NCBI RefSeq assembly: GCF_001648155.1
Contig: NZ_CP015199.1
Span: 4,163,001-4,227,000 of the forward strand
Direction of reading: 5' to 3'
Length of the DNA stretch: 64,000 bases
DNA from: Chryseobacterium glaciei
Lineage (GTDB): Bacteria > Bacteroidota > Bacteroidia > Flavobacteriales > Weeksellaceae
In this document: positions 63,978 through 64,000 of the stretch, one piece after another
Layout: each line of letters starts with the position of its first letter
Position numbering within the stretch: the first letter of the stretch is position 1
Position numbers and translations under genes: made by a program
The notes under the pieces: generated by a model
Told to the model about the DNA's origin: nothing
The model's input: only the letters and a program-made list of their open reading frames with translations
Databases searched by the model: none

Positions 63978-64000
63978 AAGCTTTATCCCGCTTTCCACTA
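63978..64000. repeat. Start of a second copy of the CCCGCTTTCCACT repeat
   Basis: AAGCTTTATCCCGCTTTCCA matches AAGCTATTTCCCGCTTTCCA at 3816 with few differences. The rest lies beyond the window. The spacer 63793-63977 is AT-rich without a gene. Confidence 0.7.

Overview
The window is an AT-rich chromosomal segment of a flavobacterium, most likely a Chryseobacterium or close relative in the Weeksellaceae (inference from the gene content; no 16S gene is present). The signs are: Bacteroidota-type promoters (TAnnTTTG) in place of E. coli-like ones, almost no Shine-Dalgarno sequences, short leaders, many lipoproteins with short lipoboxes, flavobacterial families (DUF4920, DUF4286, DUF4199, DUF3667, HYC_CC_PP), a Bacteroidota-type T6SS baseplate pair, and several dispersed palindromic repeat families typical of this group. 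I find 58 protein genes and one structural RNA (SRP RNA), and no tRNA, rRNA, CRISPR array, transposase or complete prophage.

Layout. 1-240: AT-rich segment with DnaA-box-like sites, a candidate edge of oriC. 0.2-3.8 kb: an M14-type peptidase, a DUF4920 protein and an APC permease. 3.8-6.5 kb: two T6SS baseplate genes (gp25/TssE-like and TssF) behind a large repeat. 6.8-15 kb: uvrA, small secreted proteins, an orphan double-glycine-leader peptide, an acyltransferase, DUF421, GNAT, and a His/Arg/Tyr-rich secreted protein behind a sigma-54-type promoter. 15-21 kb: gyrA with a TPR gene, then menB-menA. 21-33.6 kb: a metallo-beta-lactamase-fold hydrolase, SRP RNA, an envelope cluster (DUF4199, GT2, DUF3667, GIN-domain lipoprotein), an S23/four-helix-bundle cassette, phosphosugar mutase, aminotransferase, kdsB, glutathione peroxidase and TPR genes. 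33.6-41.8 kb: ribF (start corrected to TTG), atpD-atpC and a B12-type radical SAM protein. 41.9-47.3 kb: an isolated tailspike-like beta-helix protein, an EamA transporter, and an alpha-oxoamine synthase next to a cysteine-synthase-like enzyme, a plausible sulfonolipid (capnine) pair. 47.5-54.3 kb: two GT-C-like membrane proteins, DUF1697, a thioesterase and kdsA. 54.5-60.8 kb: a TonB-dependent receptor and a copper-handling locus (HYC_CC_PP, DUF3347, and a multicopper oxidase with two metal-binding N-terminal modules and a C-terminal beta-barrel-like part). 60.9-63.7 kb: a flavin monooxygenase, a lipoprotein and the primary sigma factor.

Most of the window is housekeeping: DNA repair and topology, menaquinone, KDO and LPS sugars, FAD, ATP synthase F1 and the primary sigma factor. 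The accessory or unusual parts are the T6SS pair, the bacteriocin-like peptide, the sigma-54-controlled basic protein, the tailspike-like protein, the S23 cassette, the copper locus and the palindromic repeats, which sit almost only between genes and often at gene ends. All functions are assigned by recognising protein families by eye; no database search was run.
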